A DNA stretch of 64,000 bases from Topomyia yanbarensis (GCF_030247195.1 NC_080671.1:432946539-433010538), one strand, 5' to 3'. Shown: positions 24,060 to 36,530, numbered from the stretch's first letter. Translations and numbers: made by a program. The notes: generated by a model from the sequence alone, not told the origin.

Positions 24060-25574
24060 ATTTCATTCAAGATTACCAAAGAACTGAGGCGACGCGTGGT
24101 TCCACCGTCAACCTGTTCAATACCACAGTCCCTCAAAATCGTGGATTCTAACATCAAACGAATAAGACCAATGAAAGATGTTCATCGGACGTTTTTTTCT
24201 GATGTTTTTCTGATCGCAGGAGTCGAGCAAAACAAATTTGTTGTCGAAACCCATCGGTGAATCGTCCAACAAACATCTTGTGGAATACCTAATTCGAGAG
24301 AGTCCCATAGAGAAAAGCAAAAAAAAAATCCGTGTAGGCAACTTCGCATTGAAAAGATTCCTAAAGTTAAATTTAAACAACACAATCATGTCTAAAGGCA
24401 ATATTGAATATTCATGAATCATGTTATGATTCGAATCAACCTGCAATTATCTGTGTAAAAAATAAGATTCTATTTTTTACACAGATAATTATCCCTCCTT
24501 CCGTATAAGATAGGTTGACACATTTATAAACCTGTTTAAAACCTTAATGATGCGACAAATAACCAATTATTTTAAATATAGATGATTTCTACCAAATAGG
24601 ATAGAAATTAAAATGTTCCATATTCAATTCAATGAATCCAGAAAATTTTTTTTGCTTGCAAAATATCGTAAGAAAGAGACTTAACATTATTACAATAGAA
24701 CGCGAAACGATTCGACCAAATCTTTTTTGAAGTTATGCCCATTTTACATTGTTAGTAGACATGTTTTCAATATGTCAATGCAAACAACAAACAATTTTTA
24801 CAAAGCAAAAATAGATGGTTCGTTGTTATCGTTGAACCAAGTAAATCCATATACGCTTATAACTAGTGTGTCCCAAGGGGAGAAAGATCTGATTAGACTA
24901 CCCATGAAAACAAGCGTTCGAAACGTGTTTGAAATTTATAAAGTGCTCTCGTTTTGCACACAGAGCTCTAACGAGCATGTGGACATCACTACAATGCACG
25001 CTGGTTCAATAATTGATTTGAACCGGTGCAAAAGAGAATAGAAAAAGCCGTCGCTCTTGGCTCTCACACTACTGTTTCAGCCATCACCCATGCGGCTGCT
25101 TCTTTCAAAGCATGTGGTGAAAGTACGAGATTCGTGTATGTTTGAGGTTGAACCGATGAAACAATGAAGACAGAAAATTTCTGAAATTCTACTGGAGACG
25201 CTAGAATGGCTTATCGTTCCAATCTGAATGTGCAACTTTAGTGTTTGAAGATTTTTTCCTTCGTTGAAAATATTTTGCGTGGTACATACTGCAGTTAATT
25301 TCAACTCAAAATGGGTTTCGGCATATTCTGACAACTGGATTTAAGACTGATATACATGCAATCAAACGGGTATGAAAACTTTTCAATTTTACCTTTTGTT
25401 TTCAAGAAAATGATTCACTTTTTTATTTATTTCCATATTCCCAGGATCCCGGGATTTCCCGGGAAATTTCATATTTATTTCCCGAATCCCGGGAAGCTGA
25501 AAACCGTCGGGAAATGGAAGCTCTTGGGGTACAAATCGGCTAATCGAATAATTTTTTTATTCTTCGAGCGTGTT
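24060..25574. other. Unassigned sequence with short unrecognised open frames
   Basis: A plus-strand frame around 24,241-24,414 (KHLVEYLIRESPIEKSKKK...) and another at 24,727-25,041 (104 codons) look mildly coding-like, but I do not recognise them. They could be decayed element ORFs. GGGAATCCCGGG-type inverted motifs lie at 25,440-25,510. Confidence 0.35.
24445..24490. other. Perfect 20-bp inverted repeat with 6-nt loop
   Basis: AATTATCTGTGTAAAAAATA at 24,445-24,464 is followed by AGATTC and the exact reverse complement at 24,471-24,490. No flanking target duplication was recognised. It may be the relic of a foldback element. Confidence 0.85.
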
Positions 25575-26545
25575 TTCACGGTTACGCTTCGTTCTCGATT
25601 GGTTGTTTCCTTCTCTCTACAGGACGGTGTTCATATGGTTCCGCTCGATCGACAGAAACTACTGGCTCTGTCCCGAAAATTATTTCAAAATATTCGTCGC
25701 CCCGCTTTATTACCTCATAAGACCCTTCTTAGGTTATTGGACTGGTCGTCTAACTGTATCGATTCGGACGAACACAAGGCTGTTATCCTTTAATATCGGA
25801 TTTATAAAGACTCGCTCCTTGGAATGACGAACGCTCTTTGGTGCTGTCAAACCCGAAAACGTTCGATATAATGCGCATGCGCAAATTCCGCGCGGTCCCC
25901 ATTTTGTCTCGGTGAATCGGGGTTCGGGGATTCTTACTTGTTCTCCGAACACAAGCTTAGCTGCAGAACATCGGAAATTTTCTCGAAATATGGATTTTAA
26001 ACCAAGAACTGGTACTGATGCAATGAAAAACGATCGCCCCATTTTTTGGATCGGTGTACATCAAAGCCACATTCATAGTGCGATGAAAACGCTCCAACAT
26101 TCCATGTGATTGGGGATGGTAAGCGGTGGTATGTATGTTATGTACTCCAAGGAGACGCGTCAAATCCTGAAAAACTTCTGATTCCAACGGACGACCCTGA
26201 TCGGTTGTGATTGTTTCTGATGTACCATATCATGAAGTCCATTCTTTCAAGGTCATTGCTACCGTTATGCCCTGAAGCGGTATCGTCTCTGGCCAACTTG
26301 AAAATCTGTCGACGATTGTGAACAGATAACGGTATCCTTTGTATGGCAACAGTAGTCCAACCAAATCGTCATGAATATGTCGAAATCGAGCCTTTGGCGT
26401 ATCGAAAGTCAAGTTCGGTGCAACGGTGTGTCGAGAAATTTTAGACTTTTGGTACTGTTGACAATCTCTGACAAACTTCGTGATATCATTGTTTATCGAT
26501 GTCCAAACAAATCCATCGGTGATGAGTTTTCTTGTGGATCTGACT
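25575..26545 (-). pseudogene. Ty3/gypsy-type integrase remnant
   Basis: On the minus strand the order is an integrase zinc-binding tail (KFVRDCQQYQKSK, near 26,470), then core-domain blocks TPKARFRHIHDDL, GYRYLFTIVDRFSSWPE (26,400-26,250), VFQDLTRLLGV and TTAYHPQSHGMLERFHR (26,180-26,090). A C-terminal region follows with FSGLTAPKSVRHSKE and GSYEVIKRGDEYF (25,860-25,640). The first core aspartate reads HDDL and the E of the HPQSHGMLERFH block is present. Several frameshifts, and a deletion between AMTLKEW and ESEVF, make it non-functional. No LTRs were identified. Protease, RT and RNase H regions are absent upstream. Confidence 0.85.
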
Positions 26546-26682
26546 CCAGGGTTACCAAATCGGTATTATTCTGGGATGCAGTTTCCCGAAATACCATTGC
26601 CCGAAATGAACTATACCAATTATCCGAATTTTCCGCAAATTCTATAAAGCTACACTGCCCATGATCGCAAATCAGTCCCATA

Positions 26683-28745
26683 AAGGGCGAACACGAAATT
26701 ATTGCGACACATTCAACAGGGCATAACTTTTTTACCATTGGGTAAAAATCAACCAAATTTTGCACACTTTCTCATTGATGTGTATTGTTTACATGCTGTC
26801 AAACTCGAAGTCGTGTTTTTCGATTCAACGAAAATGGAGGTGAACCAACGCGAGTCGAGAGAACAAATTCTTTCCAAACACCTGGAATTTCCTGACCTGT
26901 CGCACCGGCAGTTGGGAAAAATGTTGAACATTCATCATTCAACCGTGTCCAGAGTGTTGAAGGGGTTCCAGGAGCGGTTGACGTTGGACCACGGCAAAGG
27001 AGCTGGAAGAAAACCGGGACCGGAGAACAAAAAGACGCAGGGAAAGGTGAAGCGGATGATTAAAGCAAATCCCAACGTCTCAAGCCGTGATTTGGCTAAA
27101 AAGATCGGCATGTCGCAGAGCTACGTCCAGAATGCAAGAAAGAGAGCTGGACTACATACATACAAGGTGCAGAACTTCCCAAACCGCGATGAGCGGCAAC
27201 AATCGACGGCTAAAACTCGGGCACGGAAGCTCTACGAGAAGATGCTGACAAAATATGGCTGCTGTGTAATGGACGACGAAACGTATATAAAAGCCGATTT
27301 TAAGCAAATTCCGGGGTTGGAGTTTTTCTCCGGCAAGATCAAGTTCTATGTGGACGACAAATTTAAGAAGAAGAAAATGTCGAAGTTCGCCTCCAAATAT
27401 CTCATTTGGCAGGCCATCTGCTCTTGCGGACTGAGGAGTGAGCCTTTCGTGACAAAGGTGCTCGAGAAGCGCTTTTTGCCGTTCTTGCAGCAGCACGACG
27501 AAGCTCCGCTATTTTGGCCAGATTTGGCATAATGCCACTATTCTAAATGTGTCCTGGAGTGGTACGAGGCCAATTCTGTCCATTTTGTTCCAAAGGACAT
27601 GAATCCGCCAATCTGTCCGGAGCTGTGCCCGGTGGAGCAGTACTGGGCAATGATGAAGCGGGAACTTCGGAAGAGCAAGAAGACAGTCAAAGACGAGAAG
27701 GACATGCTAAGAAAATGGGAAAAACTGAGAAACTGGTACCGGATGACACTGTAAAGACTTTGAAGGAGGGCATCAAGCGAAAATGCGTTCAATTTTACGC
27801 TCAAGGCTCCATCGATTACCTTTTCTTTTGATTTTTGAAGTAAATATATGTATAAAACTACCCTAAAATTTTGGTTTGATTTTAAACATTATAAGAAAAT
27901 TGGCATGACATTTTCGGTGTCACAATAAGAAAAAATTGGCAGCACTGCCGAACCGCTCGGACGTGTTTTTCTGTTCATGCAATATTTTCCAAAGTTTTCC
28001 AATAGTATATTGTGTGTTTGACGGAAAATCGAAGTCAATCATTCACATAGTAATTTCTTCTGTAGAGTTACGTGTTAATAGGTGTGAATAGCGTGGAAAT
28101 AGAGAGATTTTACGTAGTGATTATATCGTCACATTCTGATAACTTTTTAATGCATGAGCGTGAATCTAGCCGCCAAGGGTACACCAGCTCGTTTAGCGTA
28201 GCGCCATCTATACATGACTAGTTGATGCAACGATTTCACTGATGGTGGAGGAAAATTCATGCACCCTAATTAATTGAGAGCAGGTGAAATTGTTAAATGT
28301 TATTTTTTCAATGTTTATATATTTTATCTAAATAATTTTCTTATTGTAAATACGGGCTAAACAAGGTAAGTTACATCCATTTTGCACTGAAATATTGTTG
28401 AATAAGCTCCTCATAAATAACCTGCCCTACTAACACAAATTCCTATTCCTGAAACATCTATGAAAGTTGTATGGGTTCCCTGCACTTTTGTAAGTAGATG
28501 TTGAACTAACATTCCTTCCCTTCCTCGACGATTGTCAGGACGTGGCCAGGTGTACACTGTGATGCTTGTTCCACTATGAAGAAAAAGCGTTAATCCCAAA
28601 TGTTTTTTTTTCTTGCGACACGATATGGTGGATATCTTGGTAATTATCAGCTGATCATTGTACAGCCACCCACGATTTGTGCAATCGTATATGCTATGCT
28701 ATGCTATGACATGTTCGGTGTCGCAATAATTTCGTGTTCGCCCTT
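26683..28745 (+). mobile_element. ITmD37E mariner-like element, apparently interrupted or composite
   Basis: The left terminus AAGGGCGAACACGAAATTAT (26,683) is the exact inverse of the right terminus ending at 28,745 over about 28 bp, and TA dinucleotides flank both. The transposase gene sits at the left. A second, degenerate right-end-like sequence (GACATTTTCGGTGTCACAAT, 27,908-27,927) precedes about 790 bp of foreign sequence, before the good terminus. Either another element inserted near the right end, or two related ends lie side by side. The foreign part contains a GACGATTGTCAGGACGTGGC block near 28,527 also typical of dispersed repeats. Confidence 0.65.
26834..27831 (+). pseudogene. Mariner (D37E) transposase, broken
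   Basis: Starts MEVNQRESREQILSKHLEF. An N-terminal helix-turn-helix pair is visible (LSHRQLGKMLNIHHSTVSRV, then SSRDLAKKIGMSQSYVQ), with a basic GRKPGPENKK linker between. The catalytic residues are the first D in MDDETYI, the second D in LFWPDLA, and E in LCPVEQYW. Exactly 37 positions separate the second D and the E if the stop at 27,530-27,532 (after WPDLA) is counted, so this is the mosquito-type ITmD37E group. Other lesions are an internal deletion after SEPFVTK and a frameshift near 27,740 before the C-terminus (YAQGSIDYLFF). It cannot produce a full enzyme. Confidence 0.9.
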
Positions 28746-28789
28746 TAACAGAACGACAACACATCCTAAGAGATATTGTCATTCAAATA

Positions 28790-29960
28790 CGGCTAAAACA
28801 ATATCTCTTTACCACATTGGGTTAGGAACAATATCATATCCTTAAATTTCAGCTCTCTGTACATAGGTTCATCTATGTATGAAGAACCAAAAATCCGGAT
28901 ACGTAATTGCATTAATACAGGGCAGTTGCATATCAAATGATATGTTCCGTAATCGGATTCACAAAGATCACATGAATAATACTCAGCGCGCTGAATAGTA
29001 GCCATGTGATAATTGAGTTTGCAATGTCCAGTCAGTGCCCTGACTAGAAGACTGCAGTTGTGCTTGGAAAAATGCAACAAATTTTTTGACATTTTCGGAT
29101 TCACGTCCGGTAGAAAAGTCTTTGTTTGAACGCAAGTTTGCAAGCTACGCGAATGGTTGGCAAGAGCGAATCTTGTGCATTATCCAACTTATCGACACTG
29201 GTACAACTGGTTCTGGACCAACGAAATCAGTCGCAGTGCCAGCTCTAGCCAATTCGTCCGCCCACTCATTTGCAGTAATACCGGAATGACCGGGTACCCA
29301 TAGAAGGTAGATAGCATTTGAAATGCTAAGTTCTTCGATTGGAGTTCGACATGTGATTACTAATTTCGATCCCGAATCTGCCGAACTAAGTGCTTTCAGG
29401 GCAGCCTGACTGTCAGAGCAAAAATAGATTCTTTTACCGCAAATTCCCTGTTGAAGTGCCGATTGTACGCCACACAGTATCGCAAAGATTTCTGCTTGGA
29501 ATACGGTACAGTATCTACCAAGCGAATGAGATTGGTTTAATCTCATCTCATGACAATAGACACCAGCACCGGCTCGGCCCTCCAACAAAGAACCGTCCGT
29601 ATAACAAACTACGTATTCTTCAAGTTGTCGCTCCATCCAGCCAGACAGCCATTTCTCGCGAAGAGGAATTCTCACATTAAAAGTTTTAAAGGGAAAACTA
29701 CATGTGCGTGTAAGGTCACTAGGAGCAAGTGTATACTCATTTCAATTAACCATTTGGGGCTACAGTCTTGTGTGGCTAATTGCACGATCTATTGGGTTAC
29801 TGTTCCAGAGCCCAGTAACCTTAAGATGGTATACACAAGAAAGTGCTTCTTGTTTCAGAAACATATATTGGTTTTATGTTCAAGAGCGGCACATTGGTTT
29901 TATGTCTCTAGAGCAGGAGTAGGTCAAGAACGCACCAGCCACCGCCATCAAGACCATCCT
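28790..29960 (-). pseudogene. I-type non-LTR element: RT tail, RNase H and C-terminal cysteine region
   Basis: Minus-strand order: a tail of the RT protein (HLKVTGLWNSNPIDRAISH, VRIPLREKWLSGWMERQ), then an RNase H domain in the uninterrupted frame 29,675-29,145. RNase H residues are visible: YTDGS (D), QAEIFAIL (E), CSDSQAALKAL (D), and WVPGHSGITANEWADELA (H and final D). Further 3' in another frame are LTGHCKLNYH and a CDLCESDYGTYHLIC...P cysteine/histidine motif, as at the C-terminus of I- and LOA-group elements. In-frame stops separate the parts. The 5' half of the element is missing. The mariner right end lies 45 bp past its 3' side. Confidence 0.88.
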
Positions 29961-31924
29961 CTGAAAATGGTTTAGCTTTGATTGGATTGTCATGACTTCT
30001 CCCTTCTGCCTGTTAACCTCTCCTCAATTAATGCCAACAATAGATTCCTCGACCTATTAATCCTTTCGTTTTTTCCTACTTCTATACAAACAGCATATCA
30101 GTACTGTTAATTCAAATATATATTTCATCGCCTTACCTTAGTCTCCAAATTATGGTGTAGTTAAAATGTCCGAACAGCATAATGCCCTGCCACGTTCTAG
30201 CTTAATCATTTGCATTATATAATTTTATATAATTCCTTTTGTTTGGTTGCTCGTACTCAATCAACGTTTCGCACTTTCCTACAGGTCATCGTGTAGGTTC
30301 AGTCGGTCGTGCCCAGCGGCGCTAATAAATACCATGCTATATTTCACCCTAAGGAGGAAAATTTGATAAAAACCAAAATTTCTCGCTAGGGTGAAACTTT
30401 GTTTGTAAAAACCAGTCTTTGTACAGGAGGGCATCACGTTTGATCAGTCGTTCGATTGAAACACAAAGTGTGTTTTAGTTTTAAGGGATTTGCGTCAAGC
30501 CGGCGCTAATCTATTCCGACAATAAGTTAGTGTTGGTTTCTGATGAGGCGAAGCCGAAACGCAACACAGTATGCTAATAAATACATTTCTGATAAAAATT
30601 ACTCGATTGAAAAAACATTTCGTGGACACATTTTAACGCCATTTAACATTTATCCATGAAACTGTTATAAGCACTTTTTCCACGTATATGACACCCCTAT
30701 CCCATTTGTATTGAACTGACATAAGTCAACATCTCAGCGGGCACACAAACTATGGGCTCCACTGACAGTTCAAATTGTTCTGCTTGTTTTGCTCGAAGCT
30801 CGATTTTCACTAGTCAGATACCGTACGGCATGACTCAATTTTTAGAAATTTGTTAGAAAGCGAAAATATTGGAAAGCTAATTAAAGAAATGTGTTGTTTT
30901 CGACTTGTCGGTGAATAACAAAAACTTTACATCATGGTGCACCAACAAATTAAACGAACTCGACTATCACGAAATTGTGTCGAATGAAATTGATTCTGTT
31001 TATTGTGGATCGACCCTAACGCGACGTTTTAGAAGTTGGCATAGAAATCATGGCGGCGTAGCAGATACCTGACTTTTTCATTAAAAAAATTCTGTTTATA
31101 ATCCCAGTAGCACTGATTAGGGCAAGTGAAGGTTATTTCTGTTTCATCTTCATAGTAGGTCATGACTTATAGTACTCTTGATATGGATATTTTAAAATGC
31201 CCATTTTTGAAATTTTCTACGTTGTCATTATTCAACCAATTTTTAACCTTTTTATGTTATAAAAAGAATAAGAAACGACCATTCCAAAGATATGCTATGT
31301 TATGTTCTTTTACTACAAGTAGGGCATTATAGGATCGCGCACTATAGGATTCTAGAATTATATCCGTTATTGTTCAAAATTTTAACTTCAATGTTCACAC
31401 ATGCTTTTGATTGTACACGTAATCGAGCCAAAGCATTTTCTAGTCCTCCGATCTTACTTCGTGAGGACAACGCACGTTGACGATGCTGTAGTTGAAGAAA
31501 CGGCCTTTGATCCTCACTACACATATCCTTTCCGCTTACCACTTGATCACGTGTTGATGTATCTTTCCCAGCACTATAAAACCGGTTCTCTGCTTGTTTT
31601 TGCGCCGCTGCTCTGAATGTAAGCGCTCAATATCCGCGTTTCCACTCCTTCTGTCCTGCCAGGTAAAGTTCCTGCCATACAACAAGTTCGAAATTGAGAG
31701 TTTTGCAGCTCGTCATGCAGGATTTGGTCGAACCCGGGGAAGCCAAGCGACTTGCAGTTCCATGGTGTTTTCTGGGTCTGCAAACAAAAACCTTCTGTAA
31801 CCCTTGCTCGCTCGCGCTTTCTCATTTTGCTACTACTGCAGAAGACAGTAGTATCCAGTTGACGCCGGCCTACAGGTTTGATATCCTCAATAAACGCAAG
31901 GGAAGGCATGAAATAGAATTAAGT
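29961..31924. other. Unassigned sequence with a small imperfect hairpin
   Basis: No supported gene. At 30,342-30,396 TTTCACCCTA and AAATTT are mirrored by AAATTT and TAGGGTGAAA. At 30,530-30,560 a GATGAGGCGAAGCCGAAACG block resembles MITE ends. Open frames at 31,342-31,909 overlap on both strands and match nothing I know. Confidence 0.4.
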
Positions 31925-32187
31925 TTGATTTTTGTGTTTTGAATTCATCTCATCACTACCTAGCACCAAAGTTTAGAAGATGTACCTAAACTAGACAAGA
32001 GTTTGTTTTTCGTTATCTCGTCAGTAAATCAGAGCTTCTGTATTTGTTTCTAGTTAGGCGTTCACATGTGTCGAGCTTTTTTGTGTATAGCTAGTGCTAA
32101 TTTGGGTACTAGTTTAGATGCATTGTCTAACTAGACACTCAGTTGGTGCTAGTTACTGACGAGATGAATTGGAAACACAAAAATCAA
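31925..32187. mobile_element. MITE with about 44-bp terminal inverted repeats
   Basis: The left arm TTGATTTTTGTGTTTTGAAT...TAGCACCA is mirrored on the right with about five mismatches. Total 263 bp, no coding capacity. It is related to the degenerate element at 9,510-9,760. Confidence 0.85.
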
Positions 32188-32479
32188 ATCCAATTTACGC
32201 TAGGTCTTGTGCCATTAACGCGCAAATTGGTTTCATCCAATTTTCTCTTTTGGGAATTAATGAGATAGAAGTTTTTGAATACTTGGAAGTTCCGTAAAAC
32301 AGTCTCTTTTCATTAGATACGTGAGAGATACTTGCCTCTACTCTCGGAGACGACGAGTTCCCCCGAATGATCCAATCGGCTCGAATTAAATACGCATTAG
32401 AACCACCAGTTATTCGGAATGAACAAACATCGCCGATCTGAGGTAGAAACTGGTTATTTTCAAGAGCCAAAAACTAGTT

Positions 32480-34200
32480 GAGCGAAACAATCAACATTCT
32501 CCCAGGTGCCAGTATTGCACTTTTTCCCTGAACCTGTCAACACACTCAAGGTCAAAAGAGTCGACAGTAAGCAGGACCCTCATGTATATCTACCCAAGGT
32601 AATTGATCTTTTTTTTCGAGAGTTGTCCTACTGGAGCTGTAGAGCTAGGTTCTCGGAAGAGCTCCCCGTCCGAATCACATATTACAATTTGCAGACGAGA
32701 CAGGCAATGTCGCCCACTAAAACACTGCATTAGGCCAATTGTAGCGGGCCGTGATTCTGAATGTGATATTCATTGTACGGTTCAGGTATGTGCGGGCGTA
32801 GGGACTCGCGATCGCGTGTATCATCGCGAAGGGCTCGAAGATTTGTACGTTAACGTGCTCGATCGCGTGTGTGTTTGTATGTCGCGTGTGCGTTTGCATG
32901 TCGCGTGCGCGTTTGTATGTCGCGTGTGCTAACGTGTATGAACTTCGCGTGTATACATTCTATTTCATGACCGTGTGCCTTTCGCATCTTCGCGTGTGTT
33001 CTAGAATGATCGCGCGCGGACCGTGAATCTGATACTTAATTTTTGATTTTTGGTGTACGGTTCAGATTTCAAAAGAAGGCGGGTTCTTACATATCATTAG
33101 AATTCCCATTCATGTCGCCGTAGAACGCGTGATCTAGTGGATATGAGCTTTATTTTTTTTTTTGATTGGTCCAACTGAATGTATGGACCTAAATTGCTAG
33201 AATGAATGCTAAAGATTTCCAGACGTGACCGATTCATGATCGTGCGCGTTTGCGGGTTCGCGTTTGAGACCGCGTTTGTAACGTCGTAAGCACTAAAACG
33301 TTCACACAATTGCCGGAGTGTTATCAAGTTTACGCGATCTCGGGCATAGGTGTGCGTAGATGATCGCGAAGGGCTTAAGCGTTCGTATGTTGACGTATTT
33401 GTTGCGTGTTCTCGCGCGTATGTGACTTCGCGTGTATAAATTCGATTTTGAAACCCTGCGGCCATTCATATATTCGCGGACCGTCATTCTGATCTTTAGC
33501 ATTCGGTGTACGGATCACATTCTGACAGGGAGAGAGTTACCCCATACCACTAGAGTTTCCGGTCATGTCGCCATGGAACGTTTTGTCTAGTGGATATGGG
33601 AGTTATTGTTCAATTTTATTATTTTTTTTATTAATTAACAAGGACCTAGATTGTTGGTACCGAGGATAGAGACTTCCGGACGATCCCGATTCATGATGGC
33701 ACGAGCGCGGGAGTTTGTAGGTTGACGCTTGAGATCGTGTTGCTAAGTTTATGAGTGCTGAGATTTTCACCTTATCACCGGGGTGTAATCACGTTTGCGA
33801 GTTCGTGGGCGTAGGTTGCTTGGAAAATCGCGAGGGGCTCTAACGTTTGTGCGCTGACGTGATTTTGTAACGTGTGTTCTTGAATGGTCGCGCGAACCGT
33901 GAGTCTGATATTAAATTTTCGGTGCGCGGTTAGAATTCTAGTAGAGAGTGGGATCGTTTATATCGATAGGGTTCCCGGTCATGTCGCCATGAGACGTGTT
34001 GTCTAATAGGTATGAGCGTATTTTCTTAATTGGTCCAGCTGAAGGCATGGACCTAGGCTTCTAGGATCAAGGATAGACTTCCGGACGTGATCGATACGTA
34101 ACAGCGCGCGGGGGCTTTTTTATAGGTTCATGCTTGAGACCGCGTTTGAGAATGTGTGAGTGTTAAGACGTTCACTATCACCATCTTTGCTGACCCAGCT
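32480..34200. repeat. CpG-rich tandem repeat, module B (about 3 units)
   Basis: A leader with GCAATGTCGCCCACTAAAAC and GCGGGCCGTGATTCTGAATG (32,700-32,790) is followed by units of about 450 and 416 bp. Unit starts can be counted at the CATGTCGCC motif (33,113, 33,563, 33,979). Recurring blocks are GATCGCGAAGGGCTC, TTCGCGTGTATAAATTC, GATCGCGCGCGGACCGTGA, TTTTCGGTGTACGGTT and TTTCCGGACGTGACCGATTC. No meaningful open frame. Confidence 0.85.
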
Positions 34201-34904
34201 GAAGGCTGGTGTAGAATGGCAGTATAGGACTCAAAAAGAAGAAATAAAGGACAATATATGAGAGACGTAATAGATTAGGTAGGTACAAGATACAGCTGAA
34301 TTTATGATCATCACATGAAAGACATACATTAGTACTGAGAATTGGGCCCTAAACCCACATTGTATATTATTTGACCATGGCAGTGGACAATAAAGGTCGC
34401 CAAGTTAAGTACTAAAATTGATCACAATGTACCTTAACTAAAAAGAAAATAATCGTATCCCAAGTTTATGTGATATAATCACTGTAATACTGCTTTGGTG
34501 GAAAAGCCCCCGGACCACATCAAGGTACAGTATCATGCCGAGGGATCTACCCAAGGTAATTGATCATTTCACTTATAAGTAGAAACAGATATCCATCAAC
34601 TAGTTATGAAAACATTCGTATCAACGAATCTGGACCATGCTATCTGAAGGCCCACAACTGACTTGAACCGTCTCAATAAAAAAAAAACTTGTACCGGTCC
34701 CTTGAAACTATTTAATCAGAGGTTACTCATTGGTTCACACCAATAAACATAATCCACCATCGTACTCAGACGATACAATGCGTATTTACGCTGCAAATAA
34801 AACACCACAGGTAAAAGTCCCATCAGTGTACAAGGCAAATAAATGGTTTGCGCAGTAGCTAATCAGTATAGCACCACCCGGGGGGGCTCCCCGTCAGAAT
34901 CACT
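34201..34904. other. Spacer between CpG-rich modules B and C
   Basis: It includes a GGGCCCTAAACCCACATTGT block at about 34,346 that recurs as GGCCCTAAATCCACATTGT after module C (36,491), and ATCTACCCAAGGTAATTGAT at 34,545 that also precedes module B (32,588). Modules B and C are therefore two copies of one larger element of about 2 kb. No gene seen. Confidence 0.55.
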
Positions 34905-36530
34905 CACTACGATTGCAGACGAGACAGGCAATGTCGCCCACTAAAACACTGCTTAAGGCCAATTGCAGCGGGCCGTGATTCTGAATGTGATATTCATTGT
35001 ACGGTTCAGATATGTGTAGGAGTGGGGATTTCGCGAGCGCGTGTATCATCACGAAGGAGTCGAGCATTTGTACGTCAATGTGTTCGATCACGTGTGCGTA
35101 TGTATGTCGCGTGTGCTAACGCCATTTTAGGTTCTATTTTATATTAGCGTGGTCTTGGATAATCGCGCACGGGCCGTGAATCTGATACTTCATTTTCGGT
35201 GTACGGTTTAGATGCTAGAAGAAAGTGAGATCTTCCATATCACCAGAGTTCTAGGTCATGTCGCCATGGAAGGTGTTGTCTAGTGGATATGAGCTTTATT
35301 TTTTGATTAGTCGAATTTTTTCGAACACCTCTTTTCGGTTTACAGAAATCTCTTTTGGAAAAATCTCTAACCCTGTGTGCGGGGTTGGGAATCGAACGCA
35401 GGTGAGCTGCGTACAAGGCAATCGATTTACCAACTACGCTATGCCCGTCCCCTAGTCCAACTGAATGTATGGACTTAGGTTGCTAGGGCGGAGGGTAATG
35501 ATTTCCGGACGTGACCGATTCATGATCGCGCTAGTGCGGGAGATTGTAGGTTCACGTTTGAAACCGCATTTGAATGTTTATAAGTGCTGAGACGTTCATA
35601 TTATCACCAGGATGTTATCATGTCTGCGAAAGCGCGGGTGTAGGTTGTGTGGATGATCGCGAGGGGCTCAAGCATTTGTATGTTTGTTTGTCGCGTGTAT
35701 GTGACTTCGTGTGTATAAATTCGATTTTTATGTCGCCATGGAACGTGTAGTTTGGTGGATATGAGCATCATCTTTTTGATTGGTCCACCTGAAGGCATTA
35801 GACTTATGCTACTAGGGCCGAGAATAGGAGTTTCCGGACGAAACCGATCCATGATCGCGCGAACACGGGCATTTAGAATTTCACTCTTGAGACCGCGTTT
35901 GTGAATTTATAAGTGCTAAACAGTTCAATTGCTAAACGGTTGGGTTATCCCGTTCGCGAGATCGTGGGCGTTGGTGTGCGTGGATGATCGCGAAGGATTC
36001 GAACGTTTGTATGTTGATGTTTTTGTCGCGTGTGTTAGTGTGTATATCATTCGCATGTTTACGTGTTCTTGGATGATCGCGCGAGGACTGTGAATATACT
36101 TAATTTTTGGTGCATGGTTCAGATGCTAGAAGTAGGTTGGCCCCGTTCCAGGTAATGTCGTCATGGAACGCGTTGTACATTTCTTTTTCTATTGTTACAA
36201 TTGAAGGCATGAGTTTGGGGTGCTATGATCACGGACGCGCTCAAATGATTGCGCGAGCGGTTGGTTGATGCTTGAGACCGCGTTAGTAATGTTTAGGTGC
36301 CAAAATATTCACTAATTACCGGGGTGTTTGAATGTTGGCGAGATCACGGGCGTTCTCGTTTGTGATCAGGTTTGTGTTATCGCGAAGGCTACGTTTGTAT
36401 GTTTGGAATGAGAGAGATTGTGAGTGTAATTTATTTTGTTAGTGAGTGTTAGCATGGAACCAATTTAAAATATGGCAATCAAAGAATTTGGCCCTAAATC
36501 CACATTGTACATTATTAAATTTGTAAATTT
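34905..36530. repeat. CpG-rich tandem repeat, module C
   Basis: Same leader (GCAATGTCGCCCACTAAAAC at 34,929) and unit blocks as module B, with CATGTCGCCATGG at about 35,257 and TGTCGCCATGG at 35,730, and further degenerate units to about 36,420. One unit is interrupted by a SINE at 35,313-35,452. Trailing AAATCCACATTGTACATTAT marks the module end. Confidence 0.8.
35313..35452 (-). mobile_element. tRNA-derived SINE, minus strand
   Basis: The reverse complement starts GGGGACGGGCATAGCGTAGT. It contains a perfect A-box match (TAGCGTAGTTGG) and a B-box (CGTTCGATTCC), spaced as in a tRNA, followed by an AACCCCGCACACAGGG tail part. TAGTC flanks both sides (35,308-35,312 and 35,453-35,457). It interrupts a CpG-rich repeat unit whose uninterrupted form is seen elsewhere, giving an empty-site comparison. 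Not a functional tRNA gene. Confidence 0.85.

Noticed and set aside
35313..35452. Functional tRNA gene
   Set aside because: Pol III boxes are present, but there is no proper cloverleaf acceptor pairing and the sequence continues into a SINE tail.
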